Shown here piece after piece: positions 1-11,249 of a stretch of DNA of 64,000 nucleotides. The DNA lies in contig JBLWGC010000230.1 of NCBI GenBank assembly GCA_048772705.1, positions 1,662,051 to 1,726,050 of the forward strand. The letters are read 5' to 3'. This DNA is from Leidyana gryllorum EB-2025a (taxonomy: Eukaryota; Apicomplexa). The notes under the pieces are model-generated. The model did no database searches and was not told the DNA's origin. It saw only the letters and a program-made list of their open reading frames with translations. Made by a program: the position numbers and the translations under genes. Position 1 is the stretch's first letter. Every line of letters begins with the position of its first letter.

Positions 1-3000
1 GATCCTTCTTCTCCCGTCCCCACTACCCAACTCCTCGACCACCGGTCCAATCTCATCATCACTGGAGATGATTTGACAGTTGAGATGCGGTGTCTGGGGG
101 ACAATGGGTCATCACCCTGGCAGCGGCCCACCCCTCTCCGGATGTACACCCGTCGGATGATTTTTGCTGCGTCCTCTCCCCCGGCGGCAGCCAAACAACA
201 ACAGCCCGCGACTGCTTCCCAGCAGCAACAAGACACCACTTTATCTGCGCAGTCGGATGGGGAGAGCCGCTTATTCCTCCCGTCATCGATCCTCAATCGG
301 TTCCGCAGCAAGGTGCCCCGAGAGGCAGCGCTGGAGGCCCAGAGGGCACTGCTCCGCAAGAGCGCTCCGAAATTCGCCACTTTGATGTCGGCCGCCGCAC
401 TCAATTGCAACAAGGATTCTTTGTTTATTGCTGAGAGCGTTTTCACGGGCATTCGAAGAACGAAGAACATCTTCAAAGTCCAAACTCGCAAGACTGGGAT
501 AGCAATGTTCAACACTGAAAACGGTGACCTCGAGGGAACTCTCTTTTATGACGAGAGTGACACCAAACGGGTCAGACAGTACCACTATATTGTCACTGTC
601 CTATGTCCCCACCCGTGGCTGCCCTCTGTGGTGCTCATCGCAGACCATCAGGGCTATCTGGCTGTCGCGGATGTGCGAGCGGGATGCTTTATATGGGAAG
701 GTGTCCTCCCGAACTCAGAGTGGACCTGTGCCGCCTGGCATCCCTGCGGTCTGGAGTTCACAGCGGGACAGTTGCTGGGAACATTCAGCATTTTCTCGGT
801 GTTCAAAGGGACCATAAGTTCTCTGAAACCCCCCCCTCCTCCGAGTCCGGTTATCAAGACGCCAATCATTGAGGTCCACACCATCGATTCTTCCAACGAA
901 GATGAAAATGACGACGCTGAATCGCAGATCCCTCTCGACACATCGAGCGGCCTCCCTTCTCCCTCCACCTCACAAAATCAGACTCCTCTGTCTGCTCAAA
1001 CCATCACTCTGGGTGGAGGTCTCGGCTTCCCGTCCAACCCCCGCTTCTGTTCCACTCCGCTGATTCAATTCATGAATCTCGACTTCACACCAATGGTGGA
1101 GGTCTCCCTGGAGCGTACGGTCCGATCACTCCAAGACAGAGCTCGCCGCCACACACAGTCGGGAGGCCGTTTCTTTGGTGCTCTCTACGATCACCACTAT
1201 AGTCGTCAACCGCATGAAGTGTATCGGGAGCTACAAATCGTCAGCCACGACCGTCAAGCCTTCTGTACTCTCCCAGTACCCCCTGCTGCCTTTCAGGGCG
1301 TCTTTCTGGCACGAACACTCTTCAGCTCGGCTATGCGGTTATTGTTGCCGCTCCTTAGAGATTTGGTAAGTAAACTACTGCTTGATACTTGAAAGTTCCC
1401 CCCCTGTCTCCTTCCCTCCCCCCCTCGATCACTTCTTTTCTTTTCTCAGCGTCAGAGCACCGACAGGTTGCTGGTGACCCCCGAGGGGGAGCTGGTTGTG
1501 TGTGTACCTCTACCGAGACATCGGCCGTATCTATTTCCCCAATTCGTATCTCCTGCATTTGGTGGCCCGATGATCACCGATCCAGTACGGATCGAACAGG
1601 GAGGGGCTAATGCCCCGGCGGCTATGGAAGAAGTCAATGATAATGACTGGGAGGGAGGAGATAGCGATTCTTCCAGTGCGAGTGCCCGCACCCCTCTCTC
1701 TAGCGAGAGCTCCAGCGACTCTGCCATCATCGAAGATGACGAGGGAGGCGCTTCGCCCCCGACGGCCGCTCAAACGGACCGCCGGCGACTGCGACGCTCG
1801 GGCCCCGCCAGAGCCACTCGGTCCTCCAACCGAGCAGCAACCCTGCAGATAGAAGACGACGACTCGGGGGACGACGAGGAAGAGGAAGACGAGGAAGAAG
1901 AAGACGACGACTCTGGCGATGACGAGGAGGAGGAGGAGGACGACGACGAGGACAACGCAATGGAAGAGGAAATGGCGTATATGGAAGAGGCGGACTCGGA
2001 AGCGGGTATGGGAGAGTCGTCAGATTCAGGGGCGAGTCAATCGAGTAGCAACGAAGCGCGAGGCGGGGGCAGGGGAGGTCACCACTTCGGTCAGCTCATA
2101 CAGGAATTCCAAGCGTTGGATGAAATAGATTTTCGAGCAATGCCCTTTGAGCCGTGTGAAGTGCCGTTACAAACTGTCAGTGCCTACTCCATCTTGACAA
2201 AGATGGCAATGCTGATGGTTTCGATCGTCTTTGAGCCAACCGGTACAGATTACATATCGAAAATTGCTTCGGGGATTCTGAAACGAACACTAACGGAGAT
2301 CAGTGTTGATGCGGCCGACGGCATAAACGACCTCGCTGTGGCCCTCACAGCTTGGAGTGAGACTGTTGGGCTCGAGCATCTCGGCCACGAGCAGTGGTTG
2401 GAGGGACTGAGATTGATGCAGGGGTCGATTCAGGCGGCAGACGAACAAACGCGTCCCGTCGTTGCAGAATCGCGCAATCTGTGTTTGATCTGCAACAAGA
2501 AAGGGATTGAGCCCAAAGGCATCGTGAGTCGACTCATTCTACAACGATTCATGGAGAGTCCCCGACGCACGGAACTGTTGGTGTCGGTCGAACACGAAAG
2601 ACATATGACGGGACGACGAATCACACGGAGAACAGCTCAAGAACACCCGAGTTTGTTAGTTGCTCTCTTGACGCAGTACATCGCGAGCCTCGCCACAGCC
2701 ACAACCACAACAGTGGAACCCAATCAATACACCTCCGATCAGTCAATATGTCCAGAAGATCGAGGCTTAGAGCTTTTAGGACCTTTTCGGAGTTGTGATC
2801 ACTCGCAAGCCGCAAGTCACGTCAAGCACCAATTCTATCTGCATCGCTGTTGTCTAAAGGGACTGAGTCCGTCTGCCCCCGTCGCCCTCAAAGGAGCTCT
2901 CTTAACACCTTTCACAGCCGCCGATTTGGACCGATTATTGAGATTGCGACACGGAAACGGACGGTCCCGAGTATACAGACGCAACTCGTTGGGAGCCGGT

Positions 3001-5089
3001 GGTACCGGAGGCGGTCAGGTGGCTGACGCCCTCTGTACTGTCTGTGGAGACGACTTTGCCTTCTCCCAGTGTCTCTTCTGTACCTCACCGTTTCATCTGA
3101 GCTGTGCCCTCCGTACTGCAAAGACATCGTCTCCAGTCAAAACGTGCCGTCCAGCAAGAGCACTCGGCGGCCAAGAGTTTGTGGCGCTCTCAAACAGCGT
3201 CGTGTGCAACAAGTAAGTCAATATCTCACTGTTTCCGACCCATGTGTGTGTGTGTTTCCTTTCCGCTCAGCTGCGTTCGGAAGCACAGTTGGCCGTTGAT
3301 GACTCACGGAGGCAATGCAGCCTCACTACAGACCAATCCGCGCTTAAGGGAGTTCAGAACCGAGCGTGTGCAACTGGGCGACATTGTACGAATCCAGGCC
3401 AAACAAGATCCTTCATCGCTGATTTGCGTCGAGGGAATGTTCGATGCGGCTGTGGTGGACATGCAGTGGCGCTATGGCGTGTACCAATTTGATCCTGAGA
3501 CCATACATCAGGCAATGAAAAATGTAGCCCGACGCTTGCCTTCAATGACAGGTGGATCTTCTTCCAGCTCCAGCCGACGGCGAGCAGCCCAACCAGTGAC
3601 TGAGCATCAAAAGAGGGGCGTCTTATGTCAGCTGATGACAATGTTGGCTCCAGAAGACGCATTCCAATGTGTCACCTCGACACTCGAGGCTCATCTAACA
3701 CTGTTGGTGCTGCCACCCCATCAACGAGCGGGTACGTGGTTTGATTTCTTGGATTTACGCCTTGTGGACTTTGACATCTGCTCTCTGTTTCTTTTTCAGG
3801 GGAACTCATATACTACACCTGCAATGAGGGATTGTTGGACACTTCCCGAATGTCAATTCTCGGTGCTGTGTGGGACGAATGTCAGTACTACACAACGCAC
3901 CCCTCTTTGCCCACCAGTGTTCGGACTCGACTGACTGAGGCGAATAGAAAAGGGTTGGGGGCCGTTGGGTCATCAAAATCTATTCTGGCTGATCACGATG
4001 CAGTCCCAGTACCCTCTTCCCTCTCTCCGCTGTTGCCTTTGATTCTCTTCCACATAAAGTGCCATCAAACCTCCGGTGATGGGTCCAGTCACTATGCGAC
4101 CAGACGGAGCTCGACAACGCTACCCGTTAACGGCGGCGACATCACACTCCGACAACGACTCTCGTCTGCAGGGTCCTCGTCCTGCAAACTGCGGGGAGAA
4201 CAGCTTTTGCTGTCGCTTCGGGCAATAAGCACTCTTATGGTGTTGTCCGAAGCTGCTGTCCCCAAACTAGGGAGTGCCTTGGGTCAAGTTACACCGGTTT
4301 TGGGGGATGAGGTGTCCACTGCTGTCGCTGCTAAAGAGCTGTTGGCTGCCGCCTCTGGAACGGACGATCGACTGGCCGAACAGTGGGCAGACATCGCCCG
4401 CACCATAGAGTCGGAGCCTCCCGTCTATGGTGCCTTCTTAAGCGATGTCCCTCTACCCCCTCGATCCGTTCTTGATCGATGGGCCAACGCCCCACTCTCA
4501 CGGGCCTCTCAAAGGAATGTTCGCAACTTTGAGATACCACAACTGGAAAGTGGTGTTCCTGCGTGGTTGCCTTCATACGCCACAGAAGTTGCCCACCCCG
4601 TCGCTCTCGCAACGCTCTATGATCGCCTCAAAGAAGGGTGAGTTAACAGCTGAGAGTATATTCTGACTGTTTTTTCTGTGCTTCAAAATCAGGCGATATC
4701 GGGACGAGGTGGCATTCTTAGCTGAGTTGGAGATATTGGTCAATAACGCTGTGTACTTCAATGGAGATGAGGATAGGGTGGCACAGTTGGCCGTCAATTT
4801 ACAAACAGAGTTCCACCTCCTGGCCCGCCCAGACAGTGCCGTCATCCCCAGCTTCCATCATCGCCTCATGGACAGGATAAACGAGCAATTTTGCTTCGGA
4901 AGCTGCGCTCTGGAAGCCATCCTTGTCAACATCCAGGCCTTGACGCCTTCTGATGCCGCTGATCTTCTTGAGTTAAGCTGCCATGGAACCCCTCCAAATA
5001 TCAGCGAAGGGCTCACAAGAAGGAGTAATTCGGATGATGAGGAGTCTCCAGCCGTATTGCGTACACGACGGCGACGAGCACCACGGTGA
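1..5089 (+). CDS. BRWD/PHIP-like WD40-bromodomain protein (5' partial)
   Basis: The reading frame is open from base 1, so the start lies upstream. Inferred exons are 1-1365, 1450-3212, 3271-3731, 3800-4637 and 4693-5089, all GT-AG and in frame, giving at least 1,607 residues. WD40 blades are visible in the first 270 residues (for example around HPWLPSVVLIADHQGYLAV). A Ser/Asp/Glu-rich linker follows (about residues 530-660), then Cys pairs (LCLICNKK, and CTVCGDDF followed by CLFCTSPFHLSCA) that look like zinc-binding PHD/RING-type elements. The C-terminal third carries the BRWD-type block before the bromodomain and then bromodomain helices (LYDRLKEGRYRDEVAFLAEL, then NNAVYFN). BRWD/PHIP proteins are chromatin readers and CUL4 substrate receptors; that role is inferred here. 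The zinc motifs between propeller and bromodomain are the unusual part. It converges on the next gene with 14 bp between stop codons. Confidence 0.75.
1850..1970 (+). repeat. Acidic low-complexity coding tract
   Basis: GAC/GAG/GAA repeats within the BRWD-like gene encode DDDSGDDEEEE-type runs. The antisense poly-Ser frame is an artefact of this composition. Confidence 0.8.
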
Positions 5090-5103
5090 CCACCACTTCT
5101 TCA

Positions 5104-6269
5104 TCAAGAATTCTCTTGCTGGTGGTGAGGCTGCTGCTGCTGTTGCTGCTGCTGATCAACTGACTTGAACCACGGATCAGCGATGCAATGACGTCGCTTC
5201 GAGGGATCTTCCCGATCAGGTAGAAGAATCAACAACCGCTGCGAGAACAAGCATTGCAAACAGGCACGAATGGACGCGCGCGCACGCTCAAACTAACCTT
5301 AGACACATTGTTTGCCAAACGGGCTCTTCCGACAATCTCTTGGAATGTTTTATCGATCCCGTTTCCGATTACCAGATAGCTGAAAAGAAGCTGCTTAGTT
5401 AGGTTGCACAACATTAGAGATCATTACGTCGAATGTGTGAGATCTGGATCCATCGTATAATAAGCGCATCTCGCCCCAAAAAGGCCACCTGGCCTTACTA
5501 TCCAGCATCTTTCAGTTGGACGACAGCCATCATCCATGCTCGTTATGGAAACTGTCGCCTCCACACGATCAAGTCCCACAGCCCAACGATAGATTTGAAG
5601 GGTTTCTTGAAAATCATTAGCCTTTACGAAAGGCATAGACCAAGTCCGAACATTCGAAATACTTGCACACAGATGCTCATCATTTACTTCAACTGTAAAC
5701 GCTTTGCCTCTCACAGGTGCAGGAAAAGCTGCCGCTACCATCTTTCTGAGATCGGGGGGAACTGTTAGGCCATCTTCAGTGACCAGAGCTTGTAGTGTTA
5801 GCAGCTCGAAGGCATCAAGTGTCACCTGCACCTGATCGATGGCGGGTGGTGGCACCCAAGAAAGATAGCCTAACGCCAATAAAAGTTGCACCAGTGCTGC
5901 ACATCCCTCATTTTCCCCCCACTGCTCGCGTGTGCCACTTGGCTCGAAGTTTAACCCTTTAACTGCATAGCATCCGCTTGGGGTAAGTGACCACAACATG
6001 AATTTTTTCCATCCAGCTGACTCAGTAGATGGATTAAAGAGGATTTTCAGGATTGTGCACCATGTCTGTATGTTTCGGTGCCGGTGTCTCCGAAACAAAC
6101 ATGCACGGCATGTCTTCCAGCAATCCTGCCCCGGACCCTGTGCAACAAAGCACCTCAGATGACTCTAATCAGGGCCCTAGCCGTCTGTTGGGGCACCCTG
6201 GGGTATTACGTGTTGAATTAAAGGCCTTGAAGGCCCGGCAGCAGCCAAGGAAGCATCATCAGCCTGCAT
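5104..6269 (-). CDS. PUB-like domain protein
   Basis: The main exon on the minus strand runs from about 6098 down to 5428. Two further exons, 5379-5298 and 5238-5104, are supported by splice motifs and frame. The N-terminal part (ILKILFNPSTESAGWKKF, then VQLLLALGYLSW about 45 residues later) resembles the PUB/PUG fold, which binds p97/Cdc48 tails. The C-terminal exon ends in a Gln run and a short basic/His tail. The start is unresolved: an ATG at 6269 with a 72-nt intron is possible, and ATG 6318 is another candidate. PUB proteins work in ubiquitin and p97 pathways. That assignment rests on a short pattern only and is tentative; the gene itself is well supported by its long open exons. Confidence 0.5.
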
Positions 6270-6318
6270 TTGCGGGGCCTTTATTGAAAAGCTCTCCTTC
6301 GCCATCAGCTTTACCCAT

Positions 6319-7044
6319 GCCTGTCTTTGTGAAGAATATGCGATCAGGCAACGGGTAGCGCGAGTGATAGCGTTATCGTCATTGGAGAAAGGTCACGAGA
6401 AGACCATCATTACCCCATAACTGCCTGCCCATCTATTGATCAACGCGGCAGAGACGTTTTCTCACAGGCGGCGGGGTTCGCTTCTTTGTTCGTGTGTGTG
6501 AAAAGTGAGAGCAATCGACGACGCGCACAAACTTCTTAAGTCATCAAGTCATCGACGCAGTATCGTTGCTATTCTTCGATTTCGAGAAGAAGTGAAGCTT
6601 AGCCGTGTCCAATCCCTCGCTGCTTACACTGTATCGCTGCTATCTGTCTGTCAGTCTGTCCGGTGGTTTATTTTTCAGTTCCTCGGTGTCGTATGAACCC
6701 AAGGAGAGTCGCAAGCGGCTACCGTCAGTTGTCGAGACGGGCCTTACTACCTGTTTGAGATTACTGCGCTGTAATAATAACAAGCGCAATTGAGTCAACA
6801 AATGGACTCAGTTTCGATTTCTCAATCACACAGTATGACTCAAATATGTAAAGGGTGTTCATCAAATAGTCAGGTAGGTTTGCACGCTAGCGATGAGAGT
6901 GAGCGGTTTGCGGGTCTCCGATGAGGAAGCAGAACCTTGTAGAGGTAACGGGTTGGTGATCGCAGAAGAGTAGACAACGATCGATCCGAAACCGTTCCCC
7001 GTTGGCCCCGTGGCCTCACGAGGTAGTTGAGGAATGACAGCTTC
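6319..7044. other. Intergenic, no gene recognised
   Basis: This is about 725 bp between the 5' end of the PUB-like gene and the 3' end of the BAP31-like gene. Only short overlapping ORFs occur in both directions, with no domain or convincing exon. It may hold the unresolved 5' exon(s) and promoter of the PUB-like gene. Confidence 0.4.
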
Positions 7045-7727
7045 TTATCTACGGGGTCTGATGGTCGCGTTGGGGATTTCAGTGTTGCGGGCAACGTCAT
7101 TCAATGATGATTCGGTGCTGGGAGCACTTGAGCTTCCGGGAACATTGGTTGGAGTGCCAGGAGTTCTGACAGAGGCGAGACGCTTCTCTTCACTAGGGAG
7201 AGGCAATGAGGGTGATGGCGGGTCGAACTTACGTGACAATCTGTCTCCAGAGCGAAGAAATCACTTGCGAGAGTCTGAGGTAGACGCACCACAGTATGAC
7301 AGAGAGGAAGCAGATGAAGAAATTGCGTTCAGCTCTCCACTTATTGGCTTTTAGACGGTCCTCCACCTCCGCAGTAGCCAAAACGCCCCCGGATTCCATA
7401 TGTTCTTGAAAGGCGGACAGTTTGGAGCTCGCGTGATTGAGGTATCCGACCTGGAATTGTTGATAGAGAGGCGTAGGGGTTAGATGATGGCCTACTTGAA
7501 TAACGAATCGCAAGATGCAGAAGGCCATGAAGATAGTATTGATAGGTAGCTTAACTTTGCCCATCGCGACAGTTTGCTGCGAAGGAAGGTGGTAGATGGT
7601 GATCAAAAGTGGTGAGCATTACTTGGCCGGTGGCTATTGCCCATCTTTGGCAGATTCTTATGCCACTCAAGAGCAGGATGATGCCCAAGGCAGCTCCACT
7701 GGGTAGGAAAAAGACTTCGAACATCAT
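7045..7727 (-). CDS. BAP31-like ER membrane protein
   Basis: Exons are 7727-7623, 7576-7233 and 7192-7045 (introns of 46 and 40 nt), giving 198 residues. There are three hydrophobic segments: an N-terminal one after MMFEVFFLPSG, one at NTIFMAFCILRFVIQ, and a third after the charged stretch KANKWRAERNFFICF. The WRAERNFFICF motif leading into the last membrane segment matches the B-cell receptor-associated protein 31/YET family, which handles sorting and export of membrane proteins from the ER. The C-terminal tail is short, Thr/Ser-rich and lacks the long coiled coil and KKXX signal of animal BAP31. An ATG at 7778 would add 17 residues. It is divergent from glutamine synthetase, with 38 bp between the start codons. 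Confidence 0.65.
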
Positions 7728-7765
7728 AGTTGGCGGTTTAAAATAATTGGAGTTTGTGACCAATA

Positions 7766-9361
7766 ATGTCTGCTTCACTGCATCGTGCTATATTGACTGG
7801 CAACCCAGCCCGTCAGTCCTCCAACCATTTGAATCGATCTACCTGTGGTAGCGGTCCGGATGTTGGATCATATCTCCGTGTCGCTTCTGCTACTGCTATG
7901 ACTGATCAGCATGATACAAAGGAGGCTGGCGTGACTGCGGATTTGCGTCTGCGTTTCGCTAATGCGACTGAGATGGCGACTTTTCTCGAAGAGCATCCCC
8001 GTATCCGACTTTTGGATGTCTGTTTCTCTGACCCCCTGGGTGCCTGGCATCACTGTACTCTCACAACCGATCACGTAGATTTCAAAGGACTCAACGAAGG
8101 CTTCGGCTTCGATGCTTCCAGTATTGCCATGTTCGAACGAATCGAAAACTCTGATTATGTGATGCGCCCGGACCCTTCGACATGCTGGTTGGACCCCTTC
8201 GCCAAATTCCCTACTCTGCATGTCACTGCCTCCATCTTCACCGCCGAAGGACTCCCGTACGATAAATGCCCTCGTCAAATCCTTGTTCGAGCTCAAAGTC
8301 TCCTGCGGGAATTGGGCATTGCTGACGAAGCCTACTTTGGACCTGAAGCTGAATTCTTCCTCTTCAACTGTGCCAGATGGTCCATGGACGCTCACAATAC
8401 CTTCTTCAGTGTCGATGGAGAGGAGGCTCACTGGAATCACGCCCAAGAACAGAATTTGGCCCATCGTGCTAACCTTAAGGGAGGCTATATGACTAGCCGA
8501 CCTGTCGATAAGAATGCTGATATTCGTAGCGAAATGTTGATCACCCTCGAGCAATTGGGTATAAGGTCCGAGAAACACCATCATGAGGTAGCCACCTGCC
8601 AAATGGAAATCAATATTCGGGCGGCTGGTGTTGTTGAATGTGCTGATAACCTGCAAAGACTAAAATACATAGTCAAGAATGTTGCTGCGCGTCACAACAA
8701 GACCGCTACGTTCATGCCTAAGCCTTTGGCAAATGATAATGGTTCGGGAATGCACTGTAATCAAAGTTTGTGGAAAGAAGGTGTCAATCTATTCTATGAT
8801 CCCGATGGCAAATTCCATGAGATGAGCCAAATTGGACTGTGGTACATGGCAGGCATTCTTAAACACTGCAGATCCTTGCTTGCCATTGCTTGCCCCACCA
8901 CAAACTCTTATAGAAGGCTTGTTCCTGATTTCGAAGCGCCAGTACATATTACCTATTCCGCCGGAAACAGATCCACCGCCATCCGCGTACCCACATTCTG
9001 TTCACCCAAAACTAAAAGAATTGAGTTCCGTATGCCAGATGCGTCCTGCTGTCCTTACCTGGCGTTTGCTGCAATGATGCTCGCTGGTATCGACGGGATT
9101 CTCAATCAAACGGAATTGCCTGTCATGGGGGAAGGCAACCTCTTCGACCCTGCTAACCCGATCCTTCCGCTGATAGAGAGGTCGCCGTATGAGTTGTCTG
9201 AAGCACTAGATGCTTTGGAGGCCGATCATCAATATTTGCTGCGCGGTGACATCTTCACACCGAAGTTCATCAATAGCTATATTGCCTATAAGCGCAAAGA
9301 GGTTGCGGCGCTCCGATGTTCCCCCCACCCACGCGAATTCATGCTTCACTATGGCTGTTAG
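7766..9361 (+). CDS. glnA: Glutamine synthetase, type I
   Basis: This single-exon gene encodes 531 residues and makes glutamine from glutamate, ammonia and ATP. Type I signatures are clear: GFDASSIAMFERI and the following DPSTCWLDPF, PEAEFFLF, the catalytic block ending NGSGMHCNQSLW, NRSTAIRVP and KRIEFRMPDASCCPYLA. About 44 residues precede Met45 (MTDQHD). They are rich in Arg, Ser and Ala and could be an organelle-targeting extension, or translation could start at Met45 (position 7898). The position of the adenylylated Tyr in bacterial enzymes is Phe460 here (NLFDPAN), so that control is not available. Type I enzymes of this kind are known in apicomplexans. The next gene starts 19 bp after the stop. 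Confidence 0.92.
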   Translation: MSASLHRAILTGNPARQSSNHLNRSTCGSGPDVGSYLRVASATAMTDQHDTKEAGVTADLRLRFANATEMATFLEEHPRIRLLDVCFSDPLGAWHHCTLTTDHVDFKGLNEGFGFDASSIAMFERIENSDYVMRPDPSTCWLDPFAKFPTLHVTASIFTAEGLPYDKCPRQILVRAQSLLRELGIADEAYFGPEAEFFLFNCARWSMDAHNTFFSVDGEEAHWNHAQEQNLAHRANLKGGYMTSRPVDKNADIRSEMLITLEQLGIRSEKHHHEVATCQMEINIRAAGVVECADNLQRLKYIVKNVAARHNKTATFMPKPLANDNGSGMHCNQSLWKEGVNLFYDPDGKFHEMSQIGLWYMAGILKHCRSLLAIACPTTNSYRRLVPDFEAPVHITYSAGNRSTAIRVPTFCSPKTKRIEFRMPDASCCPYLAFAAMMLAGIDGILNQTELPVMGEGNLFDPANPILPLIERSPYELSEALDALEADHQYLLRGDIFTPKFINSYIAYKRKEVAALRCSPHPREFMLHYGC

Positions 9362-9380
9362 CACACACGTGTGCTCGGTC

Positions 9381-9814
9381 ATGAAGCTAGCGATCAGTCT
9401 TGCTTTTTGCTCTGTGATTACGTCTGGAGCCCAGAAAAAGTCGGGCGACGGAGGCTCCATTTTGTCAGATCTTGTTGGATTACCGCCGAACGTCGCACTC
9501 AAAGTCACTCCAGACCAACGTACGTCTATCTCATCAAAAACCTAGATCATTCCCATCGTTGTTGATAGCTGTCCAATTAACAGCTTATGATATGAACAGT
9601 CTGTTGGAGACGGTGCACCACGAAATTCGCAAACTCACAGAAATGGCAGAAGATCGATATGCTGCCGTTCTGCGGGAAGCCCAGAAGACAGGAAATGGTA
9701 AGTGTCTGACAGATGAAAAAAGCCAGATCTAATTGTGCAGTTTGGGCTCTTCACAATGCACCCATCTATATTCCGAACGCTGTCAGTTTCCTCAACAGAG
9801 TGACGGAAAAGTGA
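9381..9814 (+). CDS. Small secreted protein, unknown function
   Basis: Three short exons, 9381-9519, 9584-9697 and 9741-9814, join in frame with GT-AG borders to give 108 residues. The start MKLAISLAFCSVITSGAQ looks like a cleavable signal peptide, followed by a helical stretch (MNSLLETVHHEIRKLTEMA) with coiled-coil character. No family was recognised. It starts 19 bp after the glutamine synthetase stop and its stop lies 5 bp from the stop of the opposing actin-related gene. The exons are each too short to stand out as ORFs, so the model rests on splice phase and on the absence of in-frame stops. Confidence 0.5.
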
Positions 9815-9819
9815 CGTCT

Positions 9820-11214
9820 TCAAATGTCCAGTTCGACAACACACCCTTCCTTTGCGGCACATGCCATATCAGCTTCGACTGCTGGTGAGGATGCCGACCA
9901 CGTGAAGATGCTCTCCCTGTTCCAGTGCGTCCCACTCAGACTCTGAGGGAAGGACAGTGAATTAGACCGGTGACCTTCTCACCTCCAGATCGTGTGTCAC
10001 TCGGCAACTGATGGCACACCCAATCCACGATGCTTGCACTGCAGGCACTGGCAATGTCCGGAATACTATATCGCCAGTTGCCAGCTTTTTCAAATCGGGA
10101 TGATGTGATAAAACATCGCTGCGGATCAATGTCGCAGCCGGCTCATATATTCAATACTCACTAGAACTCCAGTGCAAGCCGTTCTTTTAGCCCCAGCGTG
10201 TCCGCTGCTCCACCAGTCAGAATGATATTTTGCAGAACGAGCCGCCGGACATCCATTTCAATGCCCTCGAGAGATCTGTGCATGTAATGAGAAGGGCCTT
10301 ATTCTCTTTTACACTGACTTGATCATAAGCTCTTGTACTGTGGGTTTCGTCTTGTAAGCTTCGAGGATCTCTTGCTCATCTCCAAGATGCTTGTCGTTGA
10401 AAAGAGGTTCAAAACAACGCCACCTTCGGAGGCGATTTGATGAGCAGTTGGTCAAAAGCAGCGTACCGGGCATCTGGATCAACTTTGGGAAGTCCGGTGA
10501 TCTCGTGTGGAGCTTTGGTATAGAGCTCGAGACCCTTGCAGCGGAACCTGACATATCCCAGGGCCGAAATCAGGTCTGGTGAGGATTCGATCTTCGCGTG
10601 TGGGGATCAGATGACGAGTTTGACAGGACTCACTGGGAATTTGGAGAGTTTTGCAAACTGTTTGTGAACGTCCTCCAGGCCTCGTCCATAGACTTCTCTG
10701 TAGGCGAGACTGATGACCGAGCCATGGGCAACGGGTTGTACACGGATGTGATTGTGGCCGAAATCAACGACAAGACCGGAGATGAGGCCGGTGCAATACA
10801 AGGCGAGAGGCAAAGCAGGAGCGATGTGTATCTTGGCGACGCCATAACGTTCGAAGAATATGTCACACATGGCTTCTCTAGTGATAATGAGGAAGCGATC
10901 GAGAGCATAGTCTACCTGGCTGGGAGGGGTAGGCTGGGTGTTTCAATCAGAACAAGAAGAGCATTGGTGAAGGAGGCTTCGGCAAATGCGCAGACGAGTT
11001 TATCAACTAAAGGGCGCAGCATCTCTCTCCATTCATCGCGTGGTGGAAATACATCGATATGGTCAAAACTCTGCTTGTGGACTGTACTGAGGCCTTCAGA
11101 TAGTACGACTCTAGGACTGCGCTCTCCTCCGAATCCTGCGCGGCACCAGACTGCTCCGAAGTGCACCAGGAGAGGAGTGGATGCTGGATCGTATATCAGA
11201 GGGTCCATGGCCAT
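9820..11214 (-). CDS. Divergent actin-related protein
   Basis: There are seven exons (11214-10916, 10877-10634, 10591-10467, 10423-10313, 10275-10162, 10118-9983, 9942-9820) with introns of 37-43 nt, giving 383 residues, the usual size of the actin fold. Actin landmarks are REAMCDIFFERYGVAKIHIA, ARWRCFEPLF (equivalent to the RFRCPE-LF block), DVRRLVLQNIILTGG and ASWIGCAI near the end. The nucleotide-binding loops are degenerate: the first (VHFGAVWCRAGFGGE) lacks the DNGS core and the second reads VVDFGHN. This argues for a structural ARP with weak or no ATPase. Arp10/Arp11 is one possibility, but the subfamily is not settled. It is head-to-head with the Dus1 gene (35 bp between starts). Confidence 0.75.
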
Positions 11215-11249
11215 GTTGATTTTTTTGGGCTGAAGTAGAGACTAATTAG

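Noticed and set aside
1770-1955. Minus-strand poly-Ser open frame
   Set aside because: It is the antisense of the GAC/GAG acidic tract of the BRWD-like gene. The same applies to minus frames at 47612-47899 and 48461-48718 in the HECT gene.
6053-6358. Plus-strand 101-residue frame
   Set aside because: It overlaps the 5' part of the minus-strand PUB-like gene, shows no domain and has no supporting splice structure.
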